NCBI RefSeq assembly: GCF_008271465.1
Contig: NZ_VMDU01000004.1
Coordinates: forward strand, 124,001-188,000
Reading direction: 5' to 3'
Length of the DNA: 64,000 nucleotides
Source of the DNA: Tabrizicola flagellatus
GTDB taxonomy: Bacteria > Pseudomonadota > Alphaproteobacteria > Rhodobacterales > Rhodobacteraceae
Of the stretch, positions 8,630 to 17,307 are shown in pieces. The notes beneath the pieces were generated by a model. That model was not told the DNA's origin. It was given only the letters and a program-made list of their open reading frames with translations, and searched no databases. Position 1 is the first letter of the stretch; the number at the start of each line of letters is the position of its first letter. A program made the translations under genes and the position numbers.

Positions 8630-9430
8630 GTGAAGCTGTTTTCCCTGACTGCCATTGCCCTGATCACATTTTCGCTGCCCTACGCTGCCGAGGCTGCCCG
8701 GTGCAGCGACACCGGCGGCGAATATGAGGCCTGGAAGGCCGAAATGGCGGCCGAGGCCAAGGCGGAGGGGGTCGGCAAGCGCGGCATCGACGCCCTGATG
8801 GCGACCTCCTATTCCAAGGCCACGATCGGGGCGGACCGCAACCAGAAAAGCTTCAAGTACAGCCTCGACAAGTTCCTGAGCGTCCGCGGCGCCGACACGA
8901 TCGTCAAGCAGGGCCGCAGCCGCAAGGCCAAGAACGCCGGCTTCTACCAGAGCCTCGAAGCTGCCTACGGCGTGCCCGCCGGGGTGCTGATCGCGATTCA
9001 CGGGATGGAGACCGGCTTCGGCGGCTTCATGGGCGACACCAATGTCGTCTCGGCCATCGCCACGCTGACCTACGATTGCCGCCGCTCCGACTTCTTCCGC
9101 CCGCATCTGATCGGGGCGCTCAAGATGGTGGACAAGGGCATGATCTCGGCCAAGACCATCGGGGCCAAGCACGGCGAGCTTGGCCATACCCAGTTCCTGC
9201 CCGGCAATGCCTACAAGTATGGCGTGGACGGCAACGGCGACGGCCGGGTGGACCTGTACAACCAGGCCGACGCACTGGCCACCACCGCCAACTACCTGCG
9301 CCAGAAGGGCTGGAAACCCGGCCAGGGCTATCAGGAAGGCGAGCCGAACTTTGCCGTGATCAAGGAATGGAACGCCGCCAAGGTCTATCAGCAGGCCATT
9401 GCCATCATGGGCGCGCAGATCGACGGCTGA
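8630..9430 (+). CDS. Lytic murein transglycosylase, MltB family (SLT_2)
   Basis: A 266-residue protein with a signal peptide (MKLFSLTAIALITFSLPYAAEA) and an MltB/SLT_2 domain. It cleaves the MurNAc-GlcNAc bond of peptidoglycan to give 1,6-anhydro products in the periplasm. The catalytic Glu is in HGMETGFG (about residue 127), the substrate groove motif HTQFLPGNAYKYGVDG follows, and DGNGDGRVDL is the EF-hand-like calcium site known from MltB. The GTG at 8630 gives the cleanest signal peptide and has AGG 8 bases upstream; GTG at 8621 is an alternative. The gene sits alone between two identical tRNA-Glu genes. Confidence 0.9.
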   Translation: MKLFSLTAIALITFSLPYAAEAARCSDTGGEYEAWKAEMAAEAKAEGVGKRGIDALMATSYSKATIGADRNQKSFKYSLDKFLSVRGADTIVKQGRSRKAKNAGFYQSLEAAYGVPAGVLIAIHGMETGFGGFMGDTNVVSAIATLTYDCRRSDFFRPHLIGALKMVDKGMISAKTIGAKHGELGHTQFLPGNAYKYGVDGNGDGRVDLYNQADALATTANYLRQKGWKPGQGYQEGEPNFAVIKEWNAAKVYQQAIAIMGAQIDG

Positions 9431-9473
9431 CCCCTTGCACTCCCCCGCGCCGGCGGCTATCTGGCGCGCCAGT

Positions 9474-9548
9474 GGCCCGTTCGTCTATCGGTTAGGACAC
9501 CAGGTTTTCAACCTGGGAAGAGGGGTTCGACTCCCCTACGGGCTGCCA
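9474..9548 (+). tRNA. tRNA-Glu (TTC anticodon), copy 2
   Basis: This copy is base-for-base identical to the tRNA at 8450-8524, including the encoded CCA (9546-9548). Acceptor GGCCCGT starts at 9474, and the anticodon loop TTTTCAA gives TTC. The flanks differ from copy 1 almost immediately, so only the tRNA itself is duplicated. Confidence 0.97.
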
Positions 9549-9637
9549 CTTCCGTTACAACCCGCCTACGGCCATGTGACTGGATTTTCCGGCCGGCCCG
9601 GCTCTTATGCGTGCGACACCGCAACCCGAGGCCCCCG

Positions 9638-10852
9638 ATGCTGCGCATCCTGACCACCCTTCTCCTGCTCTCGTCCGCCGCCCTGGCCGACACCGCCGAT
9701 GGCGAGGCGCTGAAGGCCATGTCCTGGGACGAGATCGAGGCCCAGGCCCGCGGCGGCACCGTCAACTGGTTCATGTGGGGCGGGTCGGACCAGATCAACG
9801 CCTATGTCTCGGGCTATGTCGCGGACCGGCTGAAGGCCGAACACGACATCACCCTGAACCGCGTGCCGATCACAGACGCGGCCGAGATCGTCAACCTCAT
9901 CCTCTCCGAGAAGGAGGCCGGCGTCACCGATGCGGGCAGCGTCGATCTCATCTGGATCAACGGCGAGAACTTCCGCTCGATGAAGCAGGGGGGCCTCGCC
10001 TTCTGCGGCCATGCCGAGCTTCTGCCCAACAATGCGCTGGTCGATTGGGACAATCCCGCCATCGCCAATGATTTCGGCGTGCCGGTGGACGGCTGCGAGG
10101 TGCCCTGGAACACCGTCCAGTTCGCCTTTGCCCATGACAGCGCCGTGGTCCCCGAACCGCCCGCCGACATGGCCGCGCTTCTCGACTGGATCCGCGCCCA
10201 TCCCGGCCGCTTCACCTATCCCGCGCCGCCCGACTTCACCGGCTCGGCCTTCCTGCGCCATGTCTTCATCCACGCCGCCGGCGGCCCCGACCGCCTGATC
10301 GGCCCCTTCGATCCCGCCACCTTCGACGAGGTCTCGGCCCGGACCTGGGAGATCCTGAACGAAATCGAGCCCTTCCTCTGGCGCGCGGGGCAGACTTATC
10401 CGACGACGGTCACCCAGCTGAACGAGCTTTTCGCCAATGGCGAGGTGGATTTCAGCTTCAACTACGATCCCGCGCAGTTCGGCCTGGCGGTGCAGGCGGG
10501 GACCTGGCCTCAGACGACGCGCTCCTTCGGGCTGGCCTCGGGGACGATCGGCAACACCAACTACACGCTGATCCCGTTCAACTCGCCGAGCAAGGCGGCG
10601 GCGATGGTGGTGCAGAACCTGCTTCTGTCCGGCGAGGCGCAGCTGGAGAAAGCCAAGACCGAGGTCTGGGGCGCCGCGCCCGCGATCGTTGTCGCGCGCA
10701 CCTCGCCCGAGGTGCAGGCCGGTTTCGCCGCGATCGAGGGACATCCCTCGGTCGTGCCGGCCGCCGACCTCGCCAAGGCCGCGCTGCCGGAATTGCAGGC
10801 CGACTGGCTCGAGGCGCTGGAGAAGGGCTGGGCGGAGAACGTCGGCAACTGA
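9638..10852 (+). CDS. ABC transporter substrate-binding protein, YnjB-like
   Basis: A 404-residue exported solute-binding protein (signal peptide MLRILTTLLLLSSAALA). The mature N-terminus GTVNWFMWGGSDQINAYVSGYV and the segment DLIWINGENF match the YnjB group of the YnjBCD importers, whose substrate is not firmly established. It is followed by two permease genes and an ATPase gene on the same strand, a complete importer. The ATG at 9638 was chosen because it begins the signal peptide; the longer in-frame ORF from 9611 overlaps tRNA flank sequence. A 130-base GC-rich gap separates it from the first permease. Confidence 0.88.
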   Translation: MLRILTTLLLLSSAALADTADGEALKAMSWDEIEAQARGGTVNWFMWGGSDQINAYVSGYVADRLKAEHDITLNRVPITDAAEIVNLILSEKEAGVTDAGSVDLIWINGENFRSMKQGGLAFCGHAELLPNNALVDWDNPAIANDFGVPVDGCEVPWNTVQFAFAHDSAVVPEPPADMAALLDWIRAHPGRFTYPAPPDFTGSAFLRHVFIHAAGGPDRLIGPFDPATFDEVSARTWEILNEIEPFLWRAGQTYPTTVTQLNELFANGEVDFSFNYDPAQFGLAVQAGTWPQTTRSFGLASGTIGNTNYTLIPFNSPSKAAAMVVQNLLLSGEAQLEKAKTEVWGAAPAIVVARTSPEVQAGFAAIEGHPSVVPAADLAKAALPELQADWLEALEKGWAENVGN

Positions 10853-10982
10853 CGGCCGCTCCTCCTGCGCCTCTGGCGCGTCGTCGCCCGCGCGAGGACA
10901 AGCCGCAGGCGCGGGACGAGCCGCCCGCTTGCCCGCCGCCCCGCCCTGACGCAAGCTGCCGCGACCCTTCGAGAGGCCCCGC

Positions 10983-11846
10983 TTGACCGACCGCACCCGC
11001 ACCGCCCTGCTCCTTCTTCCCGCGCTTCTGGTGCTGGGCGGGCTGTTCCTGACCGGGCTTGGCCTGACGCTCCTGCGTTCCTTCCGCTATCTCCCCGCGC
11101 TGGGGATGACCGACCCCGACCTCGCCGCTTATGCCGCGATCCTGGCCTCGCCCGGCTTTCTCGCCTCGCTCGGCCTCTCGCTCTGGATCGCCACCGCTTC
11201 GACGCTCCTCTCCGCCCTCCTCGCGCTTGGCGCCGCACTTCTCCTGCGGCAGAGCTTCCCCGGCCGCGCCCTCATCAGCTTCCTCGTCCAGCTGAACCTG
11301 ACCGTCCCGCATGTGGTGGGCGCCATCGGCATCCTCTACCTCCTGTCGCAATCCGGCGCCTTCGCCCGGCTTGCCCATGCCGGCGGGCTGATCGCCGGGC
11401 CGGCGGACTTTCCGGCGCTGGTGAACGACCCCTTCGCCATCGGCATCATCCTGCTCTACGTCTGGAAAGAGGTGCCCTTCATCACGCTGATCCTGCTCGC
11501 CAACCTGCAAACCCTTGGCGAGGATCACGAATCTGTCGCCCGCTCGCTCGGCGCGACCCGCTGGCAGGCCTTCCGCCATGTCCTCTTGCCGATGCTGGCG
11601 CCCGGCCTCGCCGCCGCCTCGGCGCTGGTCTTCGCCTTCGCCTTCGGCGCCTACGAGGTGCCGCTGGTCCTCGGCCAGCACGCGCCCAAGGCGCTGCCGG
11701 TGCTCGCCTGGCAGGCCTGGACGGACACCGACCTGACCCTGCGGCCCGAGGCCATGGCCATGGCCATCGTCATCGCCGCGATCGGCCTTGCGCTCTTGGC
11801 CCTCGTCGCGCGGGGCCTGCGGCAGGGGGGGCACGATGCGCGCTGA
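10983..11846 (+). CDS. ABC transporter permease 1, YnjC-like N-terminal half
   Basis: A 287-residue inner-membrane permease with about six hydrophobic segments. The binding-protein-dependent transport (BPD) EAA loop is visible as SVARSLGATRWQAFRHVLLP at about residues 182-201, the site that docks the ATPase. The start is TTG at 10983, with GAGAGG upstream and no better in-frame ATG near the first membrane segment. In E. coli YnjC is one double-length protein; here the two halves are separate genes. Its last 11 bases overlap the next permease. Confidence 0.86.
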   Translation: MTDRTRTALLLLPALLVLGGLFLTGLGLTLLRSFRYLPALGMTDPDLAAYAAILASPGFLASLGLSLWIATASTLLSALLALGAALLLRQSFPGRALISFLVQLNLTVPHVVGAIGILYLLSQSGAFARLAHAGGLIAGPADFPALVNDPFAIGIILLYVWKEVPFITLILLANLQTLGEDHESVARSLGATRWQAFRHVLLPMLAPGLAAASALVFAFAFGAYEVPLVLGQHAPKALPVLAWQAWTDTDLTLRPEAMAMAIVIAAIGLALLALVARGLRQGGHDAR

Positions 11847-12642
11847 CCGGCTGCGTCTCCTTGCCGGCCTCGCGCTGGCCGGCTTCCTGATCCTGCCGCT
11901 GGTGCCGCTCGCGCTCTGGTCGGTGGCGCAGGGCTGGCGCTTTCCCGCGCTTCTGCCGCAGGCCTGGTCGGGCCGGGCCTGGGCGCATGCGCTCGACCCC
12001 GCGTCGGGAGTGCTGGCAAGCCTCGCCCTGACCACGCTGATCGCGCTCGCCACCACGCTCCTCGCCGCGCTCGTCGGCGTGCCGGCCGGCCGGGCGCTGG
12101 GGCTCTACCGCTTCCGCGGCAAGGGCATCGTCACGCTGCTCCTCCTCGCCCCCGCCGTCCTGCCCTCCATCGCCGTGGTCTTCGGCCTGCACGGCCTGTT
12201 CCTCCGCCTCGGGCTGACCGGCACGGTCGCGGGCGTGATCCTCGCCCACCTGATCCCGGTCCTGCCCTACATGACCCTGGTCATGGCCGCGGTCTTCTCG
12301 CGCCTCGACCCCGACCTCGAGGCCCAGGCCCGCACCCTCGGCGCCACGCCCTTCCGGGCGTTCCGCGCCGTGACCCTGCCCGCGATCCTGCCCGGCCTCC
12401 TGACCGCCAGCCTCTTCGCCTTCCTCGTCTCCTGGTCGCAATACCTGCTGACGCTCGCCATCGGCGGCGGCAGGGTGCAGACGCTCCCGCTTCTCCTTTT
12501 CAGCTTCTCCAGCGCCGGACGGAACGACATCGCCGGCGCCATCGCGCTGCTTTACATCCTGCCGGGGGTTCTGGTCCTGATCCTGACCGCCCGCCAGGTG
12601 ACCGGCCGCGGTGCGGCGCTGACCCAGGGCCTGCGGCCATGA
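11836..12642 (+). CDS. ABC transporter permease 2, YnjC-like C-terminal half
   Basis: A 268-residue integral membrane permease with about six membrane segments and an EAA loop (EAQARTLGATPFRAFRAVTL, about residues 163-182). The ATG at 11836 overlaps the end of permease 1 by 11 bases, and the stop overlaps the ATPase start by 4 bases (ATGA), so the three proteins are translationally coupled. Together with permease 1 it forms the heterodimeric channel of the importer. Confidence 0.88.
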   Translation: MRADRLRLLAGLALAGFLILPLVPLALWSVAQGWRFPALLPQAWSGRAWAHALDPASGVLASLALTTLIALATTLLAALVGVPAGRALGLYRFRGKGIVTLLLLAPAVLPSIAVVFGLHGLFLRLGLTGTVAGVILAHLIPVLPYMTLVMAAVFSRLDPDLEAQARTLGATPFRAFRAVTLPAILPGLLTASLFAFLVSWSQYLLTLAIGGGRVQTLPLLLFSFSSAGRNDIAGAIALLYILPGVLVLILTARQVTGRGAALTQGLRP

Positions 12643-13697
12643 CCCGGCTGACGCTCGCAGGGCTGGCCAAGACCTACGCCCGCAGCGGCCCGGCCACGCT
12701 GCACGGGCTGGACCTGACCGTGGAAAGCGGCAGCCTGACCGCGCTCCTCGGCCCGTCCGGGTCGGGCAAGACCACGACGATGAAGCTGATCGCCGGCCTG
12801 ATCGCCCCCGATGCCGGCGACATCCGGCTGGACGACCGTTCGATCCGCGACCTGCCGCCGGAACGGCGCGGGGTGGCGATGGTGTTCCAGAACCCGCTCC
12901 TCTTCCCGCATCTGACGGTGGCGGGAAACGTTGGCTTCGGCCTGCGCATGCGCGGGCTGCCGCCCGACCGGATTTCCGCCGAGGTTGCCGCGATGCTGGC
13001 CCGCGTCCGCCTGTCGGACCTCGCCGACCGCAGGCCCGCACAACTGTCCGGCGGCCAGGCCCAGCGCGTCGCGCTGGCCCGGGCGCTGGTCCTGCGACCC
13101 GCGGTGCTGCTCCTCGACGAACCGCTCTCCAGCCTCGACGCCACCTTGCGCGACGAGATGCGCGGCCTGATCCGCGACCTCCAGCGCGAGACCGGGATCA
13201 CCACCCTCGTCGTCACCCACGACCAGGCCGAGGCGGTGGCGCTTGCCGACCGCATCGCGCTTCTGCTTGACGGCCGGCTCGCCCAGCACGGACCACCCGA
13301 GGCCCTCTACAGCCGCCCTGCCTCCGAGGCGGTGGCGCGCTTCTTCGGCGGGGTGAACTTCCTTCCCGGCAGCGTCCGCGAAGGCCGGTTCGACTGTGCG
13401 CTCGGGGCGCTGGAACTGGCCTTCGCGGCCGCAGAGGGCCCGGGCCTCCTGACGATCCGGCCCGAAGCGATCCGGCTTGGCCCCGGCCCGAACCAGCGGG
13501 GCGCAGAGGTCCGCGCGGCAACCTTCCTTGGCACCCAGACCCGGATCGACCTGACCGTGCAGGGCGTGGCGCTAGAGGCTCTCGTCGCTCCCGATGCCGG
13601 CCGCGCCCTCTCCCCCGGATCAAGGGTGCCGATCTCCTTGCCCCCGGCTGCGCTGTGGGTCGTGCCCCGGGGACGGGCGGCAACCGGCGGGGAGTGA
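12639..13697 (+). CDS. ABC transporter ATP-binding protein, YnjD-like
   Basis: A 352-residue ATPase that powers the importer. Visible motifs: Walker A GPSGSGKTTT (about residues 40-49), Q-loop VFQNPLLFPH, signature LSGGQAQRVALARAL, Walker B VLLLDEPLSSLD, and switch His VVTHDQAEAVALADR. From about residue 240 there is a regulatory C-terminal extension of TOBE/MOI type, as in putrescine/iron-type importers. It overlaps the permease by 4 bases. Iron, thiamine or polyamine substrates cannot be told apart from sequence alone. Confidence 0.92.
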   Translation: MTRLTLAGLAKTYARSGPATLHGLDLTVESGSLTALLGPSGSGKTTTMKLIAGLIAPDAGDIRLDDRSIRDLPPERRGVAMVFQNPLLFPHLTVAGNVGFGLRMRGLPPDRISAEVAAMLARVRLSDLADRRPAQLSGGQAQRVALARALVLRPAVLLLDEPLSSLDATLRDEMRGLIRDLQRETGITTLVVTHDQAEAVALADRIALLLDGRLAQHGPPEALYSRPASEAVARFFGGVNFLPGSVREGRFDCALGALELAFAAAEGPGLLTIRPEAIRLGPGPNQRGAEVRAATFLGTQTRIDLTVQGVALEALVAPDAGRALSPGSRVPISLPPAALWVVPRGRAATGGE

Positions 13698-13701
13698 CGC
13701 C

Positions 13702-14688
13702 TCAGTCTGCCAGGACAGCCCGCCCCCGGCCCGCGTGTTTCGCCGCATAGAGCGCGCGATCCGCGGCGGCGCTCACCTGTGCGGCTTCGGCGGAGGGACA
13801 GTTCGCCGACCGGACGATGCCGATACTGGCCGAAACCCGGATGGCATGACCCGCGAATTCCATCGGTTCGCCCACCCGCGCGATGATCCGATTGGCAATG
13901 GCCTTCAGCGTCGCCGCCTCCGAACGCCCCGCGACGATCAGCACGAACTCGTCGCCGCCGATCCGCGCGGCGCAGTCCTCGGACCGCAGCTGATCGCGCA
14001 GGATCCGGCCCACGCGTTCCAGGACGAAATCCCCCGCCGCATGGCCCAGCGTGTCGTTGACCGCCTTGAAATGGTCGAGGTCCATGTGCATCAGGCCGAA
14101 ATTCGACCGCGCAGCGCACAGGCGGTCGAGGATCAGATCGACCGCCCGGCGGTTGCGCAGACCGGTCAGGGGGTCGGTCATCGCCTCTTCCTCGGCCGCG
14201 ATCCGGGCGCCTTCCAGCCGCAGGTTCAGCCCCTTCAGCTCGCGCGTGACGGCGGAAGTGGCCTCGGCCAGGAACAGGACTTCCGTCGCCATGTCGGTGG
14301 CCGCGAAATCCGCATCGGTCAGACCGTGGTCGCGCACCGCACCGACCGGATCGACAAAGGTCAGGTTCAACAGGATCCGGCCGTCCCAGGGCAGGCTCTG
14401 GCCATGGCCGCGCAGACCGCAGCGCCTTTCCGTCCTGGTCCATAGCCGGAACCGATGCCCGGCCCGTTCCAGAACCTCGTGCACGGTCACCGCGCCACCG
14501 GGCGAGCGCACCTCGAACATCTCCTCGAACGGGGTGCCGAGCCTCGCCTTGTCCTGCAGGACCTGCGCCAGCGTCGGGCCGACGCTCTGGGCGCAGCCAT
14601 CCGCCCCCAGCAGAAGATGCATGGGCATGAACCGCGCCAGCGTGATGCTGTCGATCTTCAGTCGCGCACCGGTCAAGTCGCGCCGCAT
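13702..14688 (-). CDS. HNOBA-GGDEF diguanylate cyclase
   Basis: A 328-residue protein predicted to make cyclic-di-GMP. Residues about 10-150 match the H-NOX-associated (HNOBA, PAS-like) domain: the start KIDSITLARFMPMHLLL and the block WDGRILLNLTFVDP followed by GLTDADFAATD are typical. A helical linker follows, then a GGDEF domain (about 165-325) with DPLTGLRNRR, MDLDHFKAVNDTLGH and the intact active site GGDEF. The inhibitory I-site RSED lies exactly five residues before GGDEF, so product inhibition is expected. It starts 3 bases after the H-NOX-like gene, so the two are one operon; in other bacteria such pairs form an NO-sensing complex. Confidence 0.88.
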   Translation of the reverse strand: MRRDLTGARLKIDSITLARFMPMHLLLGADGCAQSVGPTLAQVLQDKARLGTPFEEMFEVRSPGGAVTVHEVLERAGHRFRLWTRTERRCGLRGHGQSLPWDGRILLNLTFVDPVGAVRDHGLTDADFAATDMATEVLFLAEATSAVTRELKGLNLRLEGARIAAEEEAMTDPLTGLRNRRAVDLILDRLCAARSNFGLMHMDLDHFKAVNDTLGHAAGDFVLERVGRILRDQLRSEDCAARIGGDEFVLIVAGRSEAATLKAIANRIIARVGEPMEFAGHAIRVSASIGIVRSANCPSAEAAQVSAAADRALYAAKHAGRGRAVLAD

Positions 14689-14691
14689 CGC

Positions 14692-15267
14692 TCAGCGCCC
14701 CGGGAAGGCCAGGTCGAAGGCACGGGCGCGCGAGTGCCGGCTGTCAAGCACCGAGATCGTGACGACCTCGTCCTTGCCGGCCTCGATCAGGCACAGGGCC
14801 CCGTAGTCGTCTGCCATGGCCATCAGCATGCCGGCCAGCACGCGCGGCATCCCCTTCAGCTTCGACCGGCAACGCAGCTCGAACCGGTCGGGACCCACCT
14901 CGCTCAGCAGGATTTCGGGCGGATCCAGATCCGGAAGCGCCAGGCGCGCACGGCCCGGCAGTTCCTCCAGCGAATGCAGGAAGTCGCTGAACGAGACCCC
15001 GCCAAAGCGCAAGAGCCTGCGAACCCCTTCATGCGCGGGGCTCGTCACCAGATAGGTTCCGACATCCTCCCAGATCGCATGGACAGGGCGGCCCAGCACC
15101 TCTGCGGCGGTCTCTGCGATCCGGTCGGCAAGGCCCGGCGGATAGCGCAGCATCGGCTCGAACGTCGGGCCCGGTTGACCGGCAGCATCGCAGATGTCCT
15201 TCCAGCGGGCCTCACCGAAGGTATCCAGTACATAGTTCTGCACGGATCGCAGCAAGAGCGCATCCAT
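14692..15267 (-). CDS. H-NOX-like (HNOB) sensor protein lacking the canonical heme ligand
   Basis: A 191-residue stand-alone H-NOX fold protein. The start MDALLLRSVQNYVLDTFGEARW matches the conserved N-terminus of H-NOX proteins over its first 22 residues, and IWEDVGTYL, FLHSLEEL and DPPEI align with later family blocks. In canonical members the proximal heme His follows the FL..LD..H helix; here the equivalent stretch reads FLHSLEELPGR, with Pro or Gly at that place. The propionate-binding YxSxR motif reads CRSKL. Heme binding is therefore doubtful, although a His lies about six residues earlier. I chose ATG at 15267 rather than 15309 because it starts the family N-terminus. It is the upstream partner of the HNOBA-GGDEF gene. 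Confidence 0.8.
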   Translation of the reverse strand: MDALLLRSVQNYVLDTFGEARWKDICDAAGQPGPTFEPMLRYPPGLADRIAETAAEVLGRPVHAIWEDVGTYLVTSPAHEGVRRLLRFGGVSFSDFLHSLEELPGRARLALPDLDPPEILLSEVGPDRFELRCRSKLKGMPRVLAGMLMAMADDYGALCLIEAGKDEVVTISVLDSRHSRARAFDLAFPGR

Positions 15268-15338
15268 TCCCGACCTCGCAGACGGATTCGCAGCCACAGT
15301 AGCGCGCATGTCTTAACGGAACCTCCATCCGCGCCGGG

Positions 15339-17069
15339 TCACGGCTGAATCATCAACCCTGTCTCGCCGGTGCCGAGCTGGTTCAGCAGGGCCGGCGTCA
15401 CGGGCGGAGGACTGTCCTGGTAGGCCCGCATCAGATCGGCCGCCTCGGTTGCGCTGAAGTAGCCACCGTCCGGACGAGACACGCCACGCTGCACCACCCG
15501 CCCGTCGGGGCCGAGGTGCAGCCCCAGGATCTCGACATAGTCGGTGCCGCGCCGCAGGAACAGCACCGCCTCCTCGCCGGGCAGCACGGGCATCAGGTCC
15601 GCCACGACCATCAGACACGCCGGACCTGCCGGGTCGGATGCGGCGGCACAGACCTGGTTCCAGTCCCGCAGCATGTAGGCCTCGGCCGCGTCGAGGAACG
15701 TGTCCCGTGTGCCCGTGGCCGTGGCCGGCTGCACCTGCAGCGCCGCCGCCACCGCCGCGCGCAGGGTGTCCTGCTCTGCCTCGTCGGGCCCCAGCGTCTC
15801 GCCGGTCAAGAGCCGGGCAAGCATCTCCTGCCCCGGTTCCTTCGCCTTCGCTTCCAGCACCGCCACAGCCTCGGCACCCGGCTTGCCCCAGCCGCGCATG
15901 GCCTGGACATCCAGCGCCTCGACCGGGGTCCGACCGTCAAGAAACCGCGCCAGCTGGCTTTGCGCCGAGATGCGCTCGGCGTTCAGGATCGGGGTCAGCC
16001 ACAGCGCCGCCAGCGCGATGACCACCAGCGCCATCCTGATGTTGCCCTGCCGGATCCGCTCCATCCACGGCCCGCCGCGCAGCACGGCCTGGGCATAGAC
16101 CAGGCCATAGGCAACCCCGAGGCCGGCGACCAGCGCCACGAAGACCCGGTCGGGCGACCAGCCATGCTCTGCCACCCGCAGCCGGATCGCCCACAGTGCA
16201 AGGCCGGCCAGGACCGGCAGGATGATCGCCATGGCCTGCGCCGAACGGCGCAGCACCGGGCTTCCGGCCGCCTCCTCGTCCGACTGGTCGACCGCGATCG
16301 AGACCAGCGCGATGCCGCCGCCCACCAGCGTCAGGAGCAGCAGCGCCGGAGAGAGATCGCCGGCCAGCCCCGACAGACCCCGGAACGGCAGGGCGACCAG
16401 GAAGACCACCATAACCGCCAGCACGACCGGCAGGAACAGCCGGAACAGGCGCAGCACCACATAGGGCGACAACAGGTCGGCAAGATCATGGATCACCGCC
16501 ATGCCCAGCCCCAGCACCGCGCCGCTCACCACCATGACAACAAGCTCCTGGCGCAGCAGCGAGCCGATAACGTTGATCCCCACGATCCGCAGGACCTCGT
16601 TCGACAGGTAGATCACCAGCCAGACCAGCCCGGTGAACGCCACCGCGGCGGCAAAACGCAAAACCACCGACCAGGCTTCCAGGAACAGCGCCGGGTAGTC
16701 ACGCCAGCCCGTCCTGGCGGCTGCGATCAGGAACGGAACCGGCAGGCCTGCCACCGTCAATGCCGCAAGCACCGGCAGCCCGCCGCGCAGGAACTCGTCC
16801 GGGGTCGCATAGCGTAGCATGCTCAGCGCCAGAAGCCCCGCAAGCACGACCGCCAGCCCCGTGGCGCGCGGCAGGGCCCGTCCCAGGCCAAGCGGCCCGG
16901 CCATGCCGAGAAGCGCTGCGAACAGCGTCATCAGGGCGCCGATCAGGATCAGCGCGGGGTAATCCCCGATCCAGCCCCGCCCCGCCGCCTTTGCCGCCGC
17001 CCAGAGAAGCGCCCCGCCAAGGGCGCCCGCCACGGCAAGCTGCAACCGCGCCGCAATCTGCCCTGTCAT
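15339..17069 (-). CDS. DUF4153-domain membrane protein
   Basis: A 576-residue protein whose first ~390 residues hold about ten hydrophobic membrane segments, matching DUF4153. The conserved-looking core includes FLEAWSVVLRFAAAVAFTGL and the aspartate-containing DQSDEEAAGS loop. The final ~190 residues are soluble and contain a Cys-bearing stretch. The function of the family is unknown. ATG at 17069 has AGGAGG six bases upstream and is preferred over the in-frame start at 17084. It is monocistronic, oriented toward the H-NOX operon. Confidence 0.8.
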   Translation of the reverse strand: MTGQIAARLQLAVAGALGGALLWAAAKAAGRGWIGDYPALILIGALMTLFAALLGMAGPLGLGRALPRATGLAVVLAGLLALSMLRYATPDEFLRGGLPVLAALTVAGLPVPFLIAAARTGWRDYPALFLEAWSVVLRFAAAVAFTGLVWLVIYLSNEVLRIVGINVIGSLLRQELVVMVVSGAVLGLGMAVIHDLADLLSPYVVLRLFRLFLPVVLAVMVVFLVALPFRGLSGLAGDLSPALLLLTLVGGGIALVSIAVDQSDEEAAGSPVLRRSAQAMAIILPVLAGLALWAIRLRVAEHGWSPDRVFVALVAGLGVAYGLVYAQAVLRGGPWMERIRQGNIRMALVVIALAALWLTPILNAERISAQSQLARFLDGRTPVEALDVQAMRGWGKPGAEAVAVLEAKAKEPGQEMLARLLTGETLGPDEAEQDTLRAAVAAALQVQPATATGTRDTFLDAAEAYMLRDWNQVCAAASDPAGPACLMVVADLMPVLPGEEAVLFLRRGTDYVEILGLHLGPDGRVVQRGVSRPDGGYFSATEAADLMRAYQDSPPPVTPALLNQLGTGETGLMIQP

Positions 17070-17212
17070 CCGCACCTCCTGCATCCTGCCGCCGGTTATT
17101 GGCTCCGGCCTTGGGGCGGCATAGTCAGGATTTCCGTCCGGTTGCCAAGCCCCTTGCCGGGGTGCAGGCTGGCCTGCCTGCGGTCAGAGGCCGTGGATCC
17201 CGTTCCGAAGAT

Positions 17213-17227
17213 GCTCCCGCCGGGGGC
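17213..17227 (-). terminator. Hairpin of the CTCCCGCCGG type after the cytochrome c gene
   Basis: On the minus strand GCCCCC and GGGAGC pair around GGC with one mismatch, followed by ATCTTC. The element lies 81 bases past the cytochrome c stop. It shares the core CTCCCGCCGG with a second copy near 20742, which suggests a recurrent terminator-like element. The rest of the 17070-17307 gap shows no credible gene. Confidence 0.45.
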
Positions 17228-17307
17228 TTCCGCCAGAGACCTCGGACCCTGCCGCGCGACGCGGCGGTTCCGCCGGCCGGGGAGCCGTCTCGCGAGGCGC
17301 CGCCGTC

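Noticed and set aside
10853-10982. GC-rich 130-base gap in the importer operon with partial likeness to the 30.3/61.3 kb hairpins
   Set aside because: The words are degenerate and the spacing is different (about 22 bases), so I did not include it as a third copy.
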